A stretch of 64,000 bases of DNA, taken from NCBI RefSeq assembly GCF_900465315.1, contig NZ_UBIX01000004.1. One strand, written 5' to 3'. This DNA comes from Asaia bogorensis_B. Lineage in GTDB: Bacteria > Pseudomonadota > Alphaproteobacteria > Acetobacterales > Acetobacteraceae. Each line of letters begins with the position of its first letter. The first letter of the stretch is position 1. Below the pieces are notes generated by a model. It saw only the letters and a program-made list of their open reading frames with translations, did not search any database and was not told the DNA's origin. The position numbers and the translations under genes are program-made. Positions 37,333-45,844 of this stretch are shown here, in pieces.

Positions 37333-37634
37333 ATGGAATCCATGACTTGGGCGGAATGCACGGTATGGGACCGGTCAATCCTCCTGCAAGCGAGCCCGTC
37401 TTTGCCCATGTTTGGGAGGGCCGGATCTTCGCTTTATTCATTGCGACTTTCGCGGGAGGTCATTTCAATGTGGATGAGTTCCGTCACGAAATTGAACTGA
37501 TGGACCCAGCCACCTATCTTCGATCCAGCTATTACGAACACTGGGTTCACGCCATTGAAGCTCTACTCATATCACGTCAGGTGCTTTCTGTTGACGAGAT
37601 TGGCAAGCGCATGCGCGAAGGATCAGTGGGATGA
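37329..37634 (+). CDS. Nitrile hydratase beta subunit, N-terminal half as separate gene
   Basis: 101 residues matching the helical N-terminal domain of nitrile hydratase beta: MNGIHDLGGMHGMGPV, then YLRSSYYEHWVHAIEALL. It ends where the normal beta chain enters its linker, and its TGA overlaps the next ATG (ATGA). Usual beta subunits are about 210-230 residues, so this is one half. A three-chain layout is known for toyocamycin nitrile hydratase (ToyJKL) and thiocyanate hydrolase. Confidence 0.9.
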   Translation: MNGIHDLGGMHGMGPVNPPASEPVFAHVWEGRIFALFIATFAGGHFNVDEFRHEIELMDPATYLRSSYYEHWVHAIEALLISRQVLSVDEIGKRMREGSVG

Positions 37635-37984
37635 CTGTACTGACTCTGGATCTCGTTCCAATTGTCGTGCGAACAGGGGCATCGTCTCGGGTTTCGACAG
37701 AGGAGATCACGCCGCGGTTCAAGGTCGGCGACCGTATAAGAGCGCGCAACATGAACCCCGCCACCCATACAAGACTGCCTCGCTATGTTCGCTCACGTGT
37801 CGGCATAGTGGTCATGGATCATGGCGTTTTCACTTTCGCCGACACAATGGCACATGGAAGCATCCCCTCTCCACAGCATGTGTACAATATTCGTTTCGAA
37901 GCATCTGAGCTGTGGGGGGAAGGTGCGTCCGTGCAGGACTGCGTCCATATCGATCTTTGGGAAAATTATCTGGAGGATGTGTGA
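37631..37984 (+). CDS. Nitrile hydratase beta subunit, C-terminal half as separate gene
   Basis: 117 residues matching the SH3-like C-terminal domain of nitrile hydratase beta: PRFKVGDRIRARNMNP, HTRLPRYVRSRVG, PSPQHVYNIRFEASELWG. Its first 20 residues (LVPIVVRTGASSR) still look like the beta linker. Together the two halves give 218 residues, a normal beta length. The split may be a real gene fission or the result of a small indel in the linker; the open, well-conserved halves favour function. Confidence 0.9.
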   Translation: MTVLTLDLVPIVVRTGASSRVSTEEITPRFKVGDRIRARNMNPATHTRLPRYVRSRVGIVVMDHGVFTFADTMAHGSIPSPQHVYNIRFEASELWGEGASVQDCVHIDLWENYLEDV

Positions 37985-37985
37985 T

Positions 37986-38441
37986 ATGCTGAACGCCTCT
38001 GAAGTTTCTTCCTGCGACCATGAAGATAGTGCGGCACGGGCTATTCCTATGGAGACCGCTCCCTTTGGGGCGCCGTGGCATGCCCGCGTCTGGGGGCTCG
38101 CCGTACATCTTCATGAGACAGGGCTGTTTTCGTGGCCGGAATGGGTGAACGTTTTCTCCCGCACCGTAGCTGCCTTGCCAGCCGAAGCTGGCGAATGTGT
38201 AAATGATACCTATTACAGGCAATGGGCTTCCGCGCTGGAGAGCCTGCTTTCTGCGAAAGGGTATCTCCCCATTGAGAGCCTTGATGCAAAGCATGCTGCA
38301 TGGCTTCATGCACATCTCCATACACCTCACGGTATGCCTGTCATCCTGCAGGAGCATGGGATAAATCTGCCGTCTCAGGGCGCTCCAACGGCACCCTTGC
38401 GGGGTGTTCCGATCCATATAAGTCCGGCAATCAGAGGCTAG
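37986..38441 (+). CDS. Nitrile hydratase activator / beta-like accessory protein (P14K type)
   Basis: 151 residues from the ATG at 37986, one base after the previous stop; the frame reaches back to 37821 inside the beta gene. The middle (PFGAPWHARVWGLAVHLHETGLFSWPEWVNVF, YYRQWASALESLL) resembles the beta N-terminal domain, as in the cobalt-chaperone activators (P14K/NhlE) that swap alpha subunits to insert cobalt. It is placed after the structural genes, as in Co-type operons. Confidence 0.87.
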   Translation: MLNASEVSSCDHEDSAARAIPMETAPFGAPWHARVWGLAVHLHETGLFSWPEWVNVFSRTVAALPAEAGECVNDTYYRQWASALESLLSAKGYLPIESLDAKHAAWLHAHLHTPHGMPVILQEHGINLPSQGAPTAPLRGVPIHISPAIRG

Positions 38442-38523
38442 CGCTCCCACGCCCTCCGGTTGGGGCTCGTCTCACTTTCTGGCTTAGGCTCTTCATGTTT
38501 TGTGAAAAGGGAGATTGCCAGCT

Positions 38524-39546
38524 GTGAATAAATCACCCGATTCTCCCTCATCTTCCGGTATTCTTCAACCTGAGGACTGGGCTGACCCTCTGCTCGACTT
38601 GTCGGTTCACCAGTCTGGTGAGCGACGTATCGAATATTGGAGGGAAATAATCCTGAGGTTGTTCGCGGATGTGCAGATATCCGCTATTCCGCGGCATGAT
38701 TTTTTCGGGAAAGTCCTCTCGCAGCGATTTAGCGACCTACGCCTTTCAGTAATATCGGCTTCTGAGCAAAGTGTAGACAGGAGGTTTCGTGAGGCTCGCA
38801 GCGACTACGAGGATCGCTATTTCGCGGTACTGATGCTGCAGGGTAAACAGATTATTGAACAGAGTGGCAGCCACGCCATCCTCGAGGTAGGTGACATGGC
38901 AATCTATGATGCCACGCGGCCACATTCGCTCCGGTTCGAAGGACAGTGGCAGGAGGTGGTCTTCAGCATCTCCAGACCTATACTCAATAATCTACTCGTC
39001 AACGCAGAAGACAGGGTAGCCACATCGCTCGCCGTATCTCAGGGCGTCGGAAACGTACTTTCGTCTTACCTTGGCGCGCTGGGTCGACAGATCGGACAGC
39101 TGAGCGCTGACGAGATGACGCGCCTGGCCGATCCTGCGATAAGCATGTTGGCTATGACCCTGGGTGGAATTAATGGTTCCATTGGCGATAGTCCGCACTT
39201 GCGCTCGGGCACTCTTTTGCGTGTCAAAAGGTATGTCAACACGCACCTTCATGATCCCGATCTCGACGCAGCGATGATCGCTTCGGCCAGCGGGTTATCA
39301 GCGCGGTATATCAACAAGCTGTTCGCTGCCGAGGGAACTTCGCTTATACGCTATGTCCTTCTCAAACGTCTTGATCGCTGTGCACACGCGCTTTCCGGGA
39401 CTGGAGGAGCACGTACTGTGGATAGCATCGCCGACATCGCACTACGTTGGGGATTCAATGATATGTCTCATTTCAGTCGTGCATTTAAGAAAAGGTTCGG
39501 CGTCACACCGCGAGAGTGGCGAAAAGAGGGGTTTCCCAAAAGCTGA
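38524..39546 (+). CDS. AraC family transcriptional activator
   Basis: About 340 residues from a GTG at 38524 (a TTG at 38515 is the alternative). The N-terminal AraC_binding_2-like sensor domain includes DRYFAVLMLQGKQIIEQ and DMAIYDATRPHSL. The C-terminal double HTH covers about 235-335 (MIASASGLSARYINKLF, DIALRWGFNDMSHFSRAFKKRFGVTPREWR). It resembles NitR/OxdR-type activators and lies 82 bases after the activator gene, so it probably controls the aldoxime/nitrile operon in response to substrate. Confidence 0.88.
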   Translation: MNKSPDSPSSSGILQPEDWADPLLDLSVHQSGERRIEYWREIILRLFADVQISAIPRHDFFGKVLSQRFSDLRLSVISASEQSVDRRFREARSDYEDRYFAVLMLQGKQIIEQSGSHAILEVGDMAIYDATRPHSLRFEGQWQEVVFSISRPILNNLLVNAEDRVATSLAVSQGVGNVLSSYLGALGRQIGQLSADEMTRLADPAISMLAMTLGGINGSIGDSPHLRSGTLLRVKRYVNTHLHDPDLDAAMIASASGLSARYINKLFAAEGTSLIRYVLLKRLDRCAHALSGTGGARTVDSIADIALRWGFNDMSHFSRAFKKRFGVTPREWRKEGFPKS

Positions 39547-39659
39547 TAGTCAATACGTCGCTAGGTGAGGCGCTATATTGATATTATCCTTTCACCAATA
39601 CTGCGTATCGCATGCCGCACGCCTCACTATCCCGGTGTATTAGAGCGTTTTTATGTCAT

Positions 39660-40196
39660 GCTGGCTCATGCCCCATGACGGTAAAGAAGCTGGCGCATTC
39701 GTCGGTCGTGACCCGATCGATAAGGCTTGCGATCCTGTTCCAAAGCCCCTCGCGGGTACGTGACGACATCCGGCCCGAGGACGATCGAGCGAACTACGTT
39801 GCCGCGTGATGGATCAAACCCGACGAGTTTTACCCTTCCGGCAACCGGTGCGCTGAATTTTGGTGCGCCTGTATCGCATATTTATGAAACGTTATTGATG
39901 CCAGCCACGACGCTTCAAGAACTGACGAGGCGATGAGTAGCATCCGGTCCATTGCCGAATATGCCATCCGCTATGGGTACAACCTTGCCCGCTCGAATCT
40001 AGGTGATCGCGGAAGGGGGAGAATCACCTCATTGAGGATAATTCACGAAGATGCGTTCGTTGGGTAGTACGGCGATACCTGTAGGCATTGCACCGAGGAT
40101 ATTGGCGACCATTTCCACTGGCAATGTGCCGGCCTGTGCGCTGGTTGTTAGTGCAATACCCAGGCTCAAGGCGGCGATACGAAATCGGAGGAACAT
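39660..40196 (-). pseudogene. Decayed yellow/major royal jelly family gene
   Basis: One minus-strand frame opens with a good signal peptide (MFLRFRIAALSLGIALTTSA) and the family start LPVEMVANILGAMPTGIAVL, reaches FVNYPQ and hits TGA at about 40029. Read through, the same frame keeps family similarity: IRAGKVVPIADG, NGPDATHRLVSS, then CDTGAPKFSAPVAGRVKLVGFD and GNVVRSIVLGPDVV. It has at least four in-frame stops and then loses frame near 39690. The intact paralogue is next to it at 40314-41438. The end is approximate. Confidence 0.8.
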
Positions 40197-40313
40197 GGGA
40201 TATCGAGCAGGAATGAACGATAGTGCAAGAGGTCTCAACCCTGGGAACGGTTCAGGAAACTCCAAAGCCCGGCGGTGTAGCGGGCCCTCCGCCCCGCGGT
40301 AGCGAACCTCGTC

Positions 40314-41438
40314 TCACGGATTGATCGGCAATGACATGATGATGAACGGCTTTTGGATTTTCGATACGCCGTGCTGAAACACTGGCAGGCGGTCCAACTG
40401 GGCGACAGGGAACCATAGCCGCCCATCCTTTGTGAGAAACGGCGCGTCGGCCCAGTGCAGACGATGATCTGTCAGAAGTTTGATGGTCTTGCCCGACGGG
40501 GTTCGGCAGTAAATCGTGTCGTTGGCAAGTACCGAATAATAAAGTCTGCCGCGTTCATCCATGATGCTGCCGCCGATCGGCGGAAGATCGGCCCATGGCT
40601 TCACCAATGCCGCAAGGCTCGTACGCGACACGGATGGGTCATCGAGAGCCGCTGTTGGAACTTGCGACCAAGGACCTTCGAGTGGCCCGAAATAGAGTGT
40701 TCTGCCATCCGGACTGACCTCCAGCGGATCGACATTCACATGAAGTGGTGAATCGTCACTGATCCGCACAGTCTCGCCCTCCACAACGATAGGACGATCC
40801 TGTCGCACTGTTGTGGCGGGATTGTCGTCGAGCACCCGTCGGACCGACCCGCTCTCAATGTCGACAACGAGAAGCGCGCCCTTTCCCGCATCAGTTAAAT
40901 AGGCATGGGCGCCGTTGATACGGATATCGTCAATGTAGCTCCCATCTGGCGCAACATCTGCACCGAACGGATAGACTCGGATAACGGCACCCGTCACCGG
41001 GTTTATGCGTACCAGTTTCGCACCGTTCTTCACAATCGTGCCGCCAAATTGGGGACTTCCGGTGTCGACAACCCAAAGGCTACCATCAGGACCGACATGC
41101 AGCGCATTGACGTTGACGAACCTGTGGGTGGCATCAAGCCCTGGTTTCCAGTCATTCCATTCTGCAGTTGGAAAAGGCGCAAGCGCTTTCGATTTCGTGA
41201 CAATGGCGACAGACGGGCCGGAAAAACCCGTCCAGCGTGGCCCCCCGACAAAANCCTGGCCCGCCGCAAGCGCTACGGCATTCCAGTCCATTGTGTCACT
41301 TTTCACTTCAACCCGAGCAGAGTTTGCGTATCCTGCCCCGGCATCTCCGAAAACAACGAACGCCGCCACCAAGGCGGTCTGTATGACACGCCCCCGGAAC
41401 AAGCGTGCACAGGACAAGGCAAAATGCATGGTGCACAT
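40314..41438 (-). CDS. Secreted yellow/major royal jelly (L-dopachrome tautomerase-related) protein
   Basis: About 374 residues from the ATG at 41438, five bases after the cupin stop; the frame extends to 41501. The signal peptide is near residues 10-40 (ending AGYANSA). Six-bladed propeller motifs follow: VNALHVGPDGSLWVVDTG, GAKLVRINPVTG, YIDDIRINGAHAYLTD, PLEVSPDGRTLYFGPL and GSIMDERGRLYYS. Bacterial members are exported, possibly sugar- or amine-related enzymes. One residue is undefined because of an N at base 41254. Confidence 0.82.
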   Translation of the reverse strand: MCTMHFALSCARLFRGRVIQTALVAAFVVFGDAGAGYANSARVEVKSDTMDWNAVALAAGQXFVGGPRWTGFSGPSVAIVTKSKALAPFPTAEWNDWKPGLDATHRFVNVNALHVGPDGSLWVVDTGSPQFGGTIVKNGAKLVRINPVTGAVIRVYPFGADVAPDGSYIDDIRINGAHAYLTDAGKGALLVVDIESGSVRRVLDDNPATTVRQDRPIVVEGETVRISDDSPLHVNVDPLEVSPDGRTLYFGPLEGPWSQVPTAALDDPSVSRTSLAALVKPWADLPPIGGSIMDERGRLYYSVLANDTIYCRTPSGKTIKLLTDHRLHWADAPFLTKDGRLWFPVAQLDRLPVFQHGVSKIQKPFIIMSLPINP

Positions 41439-41442
41439 AACG

Positions 41443-41865
41443 TCAGATCCCTGCGATAAAAATTGGCTGCGTTTCGTTGGGCTGGCCGACGAACGTGACA
41501 TCGTCCTGCGCCCGACGCGGAGTATCGATCGCGAGGAAGACCACCGACGGAGTCAGGATTTTCGGCAGCGCGTGGATTGCCCGCAGGGGGAACACAAGCA
41601 ACTGACCGGGAGCGAAAGCGGCTTCGCTCGCGGGATCGTCGATCCAGAACGTTCCCTCGCCGGTCAGGACATAGAGAATTTCGTCGCACTGGGTGTGATA
41701 ATGGGCAGGTACGCCGTGATAGACCCGAAAGAGGCGGATACTGCGGGACTCGCTATCGGTCAGATAGGTGTGCATCAGCATCGTATCCGCTGTTGCGGGA
41801 AATGTGGCGGCAATGGCGTGCAGGTCGAAGCGGCCGCCAGAAGGCAGACCTTGTCCAATCGTCAT
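41443..41865 (-). CDS. Cupin domain protein
   Basis: 140 residues with a single cupin barrel. The metal motif HYHTQCDEILYVLTGEG provides two His and one Glu, and FPLRAIHALPK provides the third His. Function unknown; such small cupins may be isomerases, dioxygenases or sensors. It starts by ATGA overlap with the 61-residue gene upstream and ends five bases before the yellow-family gene, so it belongs to one operon with both. Confidence 0.85.
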   Translation of the reverse strand: MTIGQGLPSGGRFDLHAIAATFPATADTMLMHTYLTDSESRSIRLFRVYHGVPAHYHTQCDEILYVLTGEGTFWIDDPASEAAFAPGQLLVFPLRAIHALPKILTPSVVFLAIDTPRRAQDDVTFVGQPNETQPIFIAGI

Positions 41866-42047
41866 GATACGGCTCCTTTTGCCCCGAGGAAGCAGCGCGG
41901 GTACGCCGTGTCCGCAGCCTGGTAGAAAGCCGAGACCTTGCCATTACCCACCATCCGGAGATGGGCGAACGCACTCCCACCAGGCAGTAGCGCCTTGTCG
42001 TCTGACGCAGCGGAGGTTTGCCGCATATTTGTGAAACGGGTTTTCAT
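41862..42047 (-). CDS. Hypothetical small protein (61 aa) in oxidoreductase operon
   Basis: A 61-residue frame of no recognised family (contains ALLPGGSAFAHLRMVGNGKVSAFYQ). No membrane segment or signal. Support comes from position: it overlaps the dehydrogenase stop at one end and the cupin start at the other by four bases each (ATGA), which makes a translated, coupled gene likely. It could be a remnant of a larger gene. Confidence 0.55.
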   Translation of the reverse strand: MKTRFTNMRQTSAASDDKALLPGGSAFAHLRMVGNGKVSAFYQAADTAYPRCFLGAKGAVS

Positions 42048-43078
42048 GCAACGTCTCCCGCTGAGCCGAAGCCTTCGAGCACCAGCTTGCCACGCGCACG
42101 ACCACTCTCAATGAGCGCGTGCGCGCAACGCAGATTTTTCGCATTGATCGGCCCGAAATGCTCGCCCAGAGTGGTGCGGATGCGTCCGCCATCGATCAGG
42201 GCAGCGACCTCGTTCAGGATTTTTCCCTGGTGGTCCATGTCGGCGGTCGCATACATTGAGCGCGTGAACATCAGCTCCCAATGCAGCGACAGGCTCTTAC
42301 GCTTGAGTGGCACGGCGTTGAGTTCCGCAGGATCGTCGATCAAACCAAGATGCCCTTGCGGTGCCAGAAGTTCGACGATGTTGCTGAGATGCTGCGTGGT
42401 CTCGGTCGTACTGAAGACGAATCCCGGTGCGCCGGTCGGCAGCTGCGCGACCTGAGGCGCGAGCGGCTGACGGTGATCGATCACATAATGCGCACCCAGA
42501 TCGCGCACCCACTCTTGCGTTTCCGGGCGCGAGGCGGTCGCGATGACAGTGATGTCCGTCAGCACGCGGGCTAGCTGAATTGCGATAGATCCGACACCGC
42601 CGGCACCCCCGATGATGAGGAGCGACGGTTGCGTTCCAGGCACCGGGCGGCGGATATCAAGCCGATCAAACAGCATCTCCCAAGCCGTAAGGGCTGTAAG
42701 CGGAAGAGCTGCTGCCTGTGCCCAGTCCAGGGTCCGGGGTTTATGGCCGACAATTCGTTCATCCACCAGATGGAACTCGGCGTTCGTGCCAGGGCGCTGC
42801 AGCGCGCCAGCATAGAAGACCTCATCACCAATTGCGAAACTGGTGACGTCTGGCCCTATTGCCTTGACGACACCTGCGGCGTCGTAGCCGAGAACACGCC
42901 ATTGACCAGACTCAGGCTTGGCGCTCGCTCGAACCTTGACGTCGACCGGATTGACCGAGATCGCACGGATTTCAACGAGAAGGTCGCGCCCTGATGGAAC
43001 CGGATCGGGCAGATCGATGGCCTGCAACGCGTCTGCATTGTCGATCGGATGCGGGGACTGAAAGCCGATAGCACGCAT
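42044..43078 (-). CDS. Medium-chain dehydrogenase, quinone oxidoreductase-like
   Basis: 344 residues from the ATG at 43078 (MRAIGFQSPHP, with GGAG nine bases upstream). MDR family: GYDAAGVVKAIGPDV, AAALPLTALTAWEMLF and the NAD(P) motif IIGGAGGVGSIAIQLA. The structural zinc cysteines are absent, as in the zinc-free quinone oxidoreductase branch (ZADH/YhdH-like). It is first in a four-gene operon and diverges from an HxlR regulator; HxlR proteins often control redox enzymes that detoxify electrophiles. Confidence 0.88.
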   Translation of the reverse strand: MRAIGFQSPHPIDNADALQAIDLPDPVPSGRDLLVEIRAISVNPVDVKVRASAKPESGQWRVLGYDAAGVVKAIGPDVTSFAIGDEVFYAGALQRPGTNAEFHLVDERIVGHKPRTLDWAQAAALPLTALTAWEMLFDRLDIRRPVPGTQPSLLIIGGAGGVGSIAIQLARVLTDITVIATASRPETQEWVRDLGAHYVIDHRQPLAPQVAQLPTGAPGFVFSTTETTQHLSNIVELLAPQGHLGLIDDPAELNAVPLKRKSLSLHWELMFTRSMYATADMDHQGKILNEVAALIDGGRIRTTLGEHFGPINAKNLRCAHALIESGRARGKLVLEGFGSAGDVA

Positions 43079-43147
43079 GTCTCTATGCTCCGTGGTTGTA
43101 TGGAGCACAAATAAGAATCTATGGTGATTTTACACAAGAACGCACAT

Positions 43148-43175
43148 ATACTGTCCATAGTATCGGAAATGATAC
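43148..43175. promoter_or_regulatory. Overlapping inverted repeats at HxlR promoter
   Basis: ATACT-GTCCAT-AGTAT at 43148-43163 overlaps GTATC-GGAAAT-GATAC at 43160-43175. The three half-sites share a centre-to-centre spacing of about 11 bases. They lie just before the HxlR ATG and about 70 bases from the dehydrogenase start, so they probably bind HxlR for autoregulation and control of the operon. Confidence 0.6.
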
Positions 43176-43179
43176 CGTT

Positions 43180-43533
43180 ATGCCCCGCATTCGTCACAAG
43201 AGCCTTGATTGCAATCCCGGCTGCGCCGTTGAAGCAACCCTCCAGTTGATCGACGGAAAATGGAAGGGTGTGATCCTGTTCCATCTTCTGCAGGGAACGA
43301 TGCGTTTCAATGCTCTCCGCAAGGTTCTACCGAATGTTACGCAGCGCATGTTAACCATGCAGCTTCGTGAGCTTGAGGAAGACAAATTCATTCATCGCGA
43401 AGTATTTCCGCAGGTTCCGCCCAAGGTCGAGTATAGCCTCACAGATCGCGGCCGGACCCTTGAGCCCGTCATCATGGCGCTCAAGCACTGGGGAGACGCA
43501 CATACCGAATTCAAGACAAAGGAGGCCGTGTAG
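43180..43533 (+). CDS. HxlR family transcriptional regulator
   Basis: 117 residues from the ATG at 43180; the frame opens at 43096. The HxlR signature is complete: Cys near residue 14 (CNPGCAVEATLQLIDGKWK), the HTH around TMRFNALRKVLPNVTQRMLT, and the wing with PPKVEYSLTDRGRTLEPVI. The paired Cys (CNPGC) may sense electrophiles or oxidants. It diverges from the dehydrogenase operon with operator-like repeats between. Confidence 0.92.
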   Translation: MPRIRHKSLDCNPGCAVEATLQLIDGKWKGVILFHLLQGTMRFNALRKVLPNVTQRMLTMQLRELEEDKFIHREVFPQVPPKVEYSLTDRGRTLEPVIMALKHWGDAHTEFKTKEAV

Positions 43534-43860
43534 GAAGCAATTGTGGTCTGACGGATAGAGTGGCCCGCAACAATCTTCGCTGCCGGAATGTATCGTTTGT
43601 CTTTTGTGCAGTCTGGTTGATGGGTATGCGGCAGCGCCTATGACTGGCTGAGACACAGGCGCGGTTTTCTGTATGTTGACGTGACGGGGTTCGGCTGGAA
43701 TGTCCCAAATTCCGCCTGTCGACGTGAGCACTGCAATCTCAGCTTCTGGAAAACGGTCACAACCGTCAATGTGTGAAAGTTGGAGACGCTAGCTGCCTGT
43801 CGGATCCCACGTCGTAGATCAGACAGCTAGGTCTGGTTACTCGGCCGCTCGCGCGAGGCG
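43534..43860. other. Intergenic region without clear gene
   Basis: 327 bases between the convergent HxlR and VOC genes. A 126-codon minus frame from 43731 largely overlaps HxlR and is a shadow. I see no hairpin terminator or recognised remnant. Confidence 0.5.
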
Positions 43861-44268
43861 TTATTGTGGGTCCTCCTGATACGCTTCTTCGGGGCGAATT
43901 GGCGTTAATGTAGTCACTTCAATGAAATAGCCACCCTTCGCTCTAAAGTAGAAAGACCATGCGCCATGCGCATTGCATGGAGCCTGTACTTCCCAGCCAT
44001 CCGCGCTTAGACGCTGATAGAGAGTGTCGACGTCCTCGCGAGACTCCTGGATAAAGCCAATGTGCAGGATATCGAATTGCCCGGGATAATCGAAGCCTTC
44101 GAGCTTGTTTTCGAAGTGATTGACGATCAGCACCAGCCCGTCTTTGTCCTGCAGGACGGCCATCTTGTTCCCACGAACAACGAGGGTGCGTAGGCCGAAG
44201 TACTGTTCGAGCATTGCGCGATCAGCCTCAGTATCATGGCTGTAGAGATTAATATGATTCAGCTTCAT
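43861..44268 (-). CDS. VOC superfamily protein (glyoxalase/dioxygenase fold)
   Basis: 135 residues from the ATG at 44268 (MKLNHINLYSHD, GGAAAG upstream); the frame extends to 44418. A single vicinal-oxygen-chelate module with likely metal ligands His5, His near 74 (ILHIGF) and Glu in YFIEVTTL. Substrate unknown; the family includes glyoxalases, fosfomycin or bleomycin resistance proteins and extradiol dioxygenases. It stands alone in the island. Confidence 0.83.
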   Translation of the reverse strand: MKLNHINLYSHDTEADRAMLEQYFGLRTLVVRGNKMAVLQDKDGLVLIVNHFENKLEGFDYPGQFDILHIGFIQESREDVDTLYQRLSADGWEVQAPCNAHGAWSFYFRAKGGYFIEVTTLTPIRPEEAYQEDPQ

Positions 44269-44699
44269 GACTGTGTCTTTCCGTTGGTGAGACGGACACG
44301 AGCCGGCCGCGATCTGGACAACGACGACCGACCACGGACGAGGCCAATCCTCGTCGTGTCCGGCCATGGCCAAGAGCGGGTTCATTCGCTCAAGCGTGAC
44401 TGTCTCCGGAGAGACCACAGGTTGTCACCATACCTGCATCGCTGTCTTTTTAGGCAATGCATCTTGGATGACGTCAGCAGCAACGGTCAAGCAGCTTCGT
44501 CAGTTGTGTACGTATCACAGTAGCTTAATGAATAACGGAACAGAGCGACATGAGGTCCGGATCTGCCGTCCGGCTCCGAGCAGATAGGCATAAACCAAGA
44601 GCCCCTAAGGCACAGTTTGCGTCCCCAGAACTCGCATTTCGTGTCCCCCGCACCTGCTTGCGATAAGCGAAAGAAGCGGAAGCAGGTGTGAGGGGAAGG
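44269..44699. other. Non-coding stretch between VOC gene and integrase remnant
   Basis: 431 bases with no supported gene. It contains the perfect 9-bp inverted repeat CACCTGCTT/AAGCAGGTG at 44651-44659 and 44680-44688 (20-base loop) 12 bases after the integrase stop. It may fold at the 3' end of the integrase transcript, but no T run follows. Confidence 0.5.
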
Positions 44700-45844
44700 T
44701 CATGCCGGTTCCATAGACGTTGGCTCATTCGCCTCAATCTTGTCCGTGAGTTCCTGCATGGCAGGCTGGTAGTAGCGGTCGAGCGATTTCAGATCGTGAT
44801 GCCCGGTGACACGCATCAGAGCAAGCGGGTTGGCGAGAGAGCGCGCGAGACGCAATGTCGCCTCATGGCGCGGATCGTGGAAGGTGAGGTTTGTCAGGCC
44901 TGCACGCCTGGTCATCCGACCAAAGCGGACAGAGAACGCCTTCTCATTGCCGATATCAAAGATCTTCTCGTGTGGCTCCGGCCTGTGCGGCGTCTGCTCA
45001 AGTTTGTCGACGAGAAGGCGTCGCAGTGGGCGTTTCTCAGGACCAAGCTTCTCCCTGTGTCGCTCACTCTTCACTCTGGTAAGCGATAGCGTACGAGTAC
45101 GGGAATCAATATCTTTCCAGCATAGCGAGAGACGGATTCCGACAAATGGCAGGCTCGTTCGATCGACCATTTGACGTGCCATACATCATCGGGATGCTTG
45201 GATGTCGAAACGACCTCGACAAGGCGGTCATAGTCACTCTGAAGACTGTGCTCATTGTCAAAAATGGCCGGTCGCCTGTTACGCTTCCTGTCAGCGCCTT
45301 GCGGTCGTTTTACAACCCTGCCCGAAGCATGATTGACCGTATGGATATCCCACTCGCTGATCGCATGCTGCACGACGCTTGCGAGGAGATTGAGCCGCTT
45401 GACCACGGTCGCTGGCGCATAACCGTCGGACAGCATGCGATCACGAAAAACCCGAACGTCAGCGGGCTGCCATTTGCTTATCGTAACACGGACGACAGGG
45501 TCATCGAGCAGAGCTGGGATGTGACCCGTACGGTCCGGCTGACGATGGGCCATGCACTCGTCGCGATAGCACTCCACCAATCGTCTGAGAGGCGTCTTGT
45601 CGAGGGACGATGTGTCCTTGAACTGCCTCAGATCGACCTCGGCACGTTTTTCAGTGAGCCAGCGACGAGCCAGAGCTGAAGATGCGAAAGTCTTTCTCAG
45701 GCGCTTGCCATCGACCATCTTGCGGGCCTGATACTGGCCGGGTCCACGGTACCATACGCCCTTGGGGAGTGGTTTACATGTGGCCGGGTCGATGCCTGAT
45801 CTTTCTGATTCGCTCATGCGAAGCCCCTGATACCAAAGAGCCAT
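44700..45844 (-). pseudogene. Frameshifted tyrosine recombinase (phage-type integrase)
   Basis: Two overlapping frames make one broken gene. The N-terminal part (45844 to about 45071) has the AP2-like DNA-binding start (KPLPKGVWYRGPGQYQARK) and the SAM-like core-binding domain (WQPADVRVFRDRM). The C-terminal part (about 45182 to 44700) has the catalytic HDPRHEATLRLA and the nucleophile region GHHDLKSLDRYYQP. The frame changes around LSESVS/LSLCWKDID, and the first catalytic Arg is not evident (His in IERACHLSE). It lies 102 bases from the tRNA-Glu 3' end. Confidence 0.88.

Noticed and set aside
36673..37984. Thiocyanate hydrolase rather than nitrile hydratase (three-chain organisation)
   Set aside because: The gene order is alpha first, and the alpha claw is followed by YPWP as in nitrile hydratase; thiocyanate hydrolase gamma has YPRP. 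The oxd and amidase neighbours also favour nitrile hydratase.
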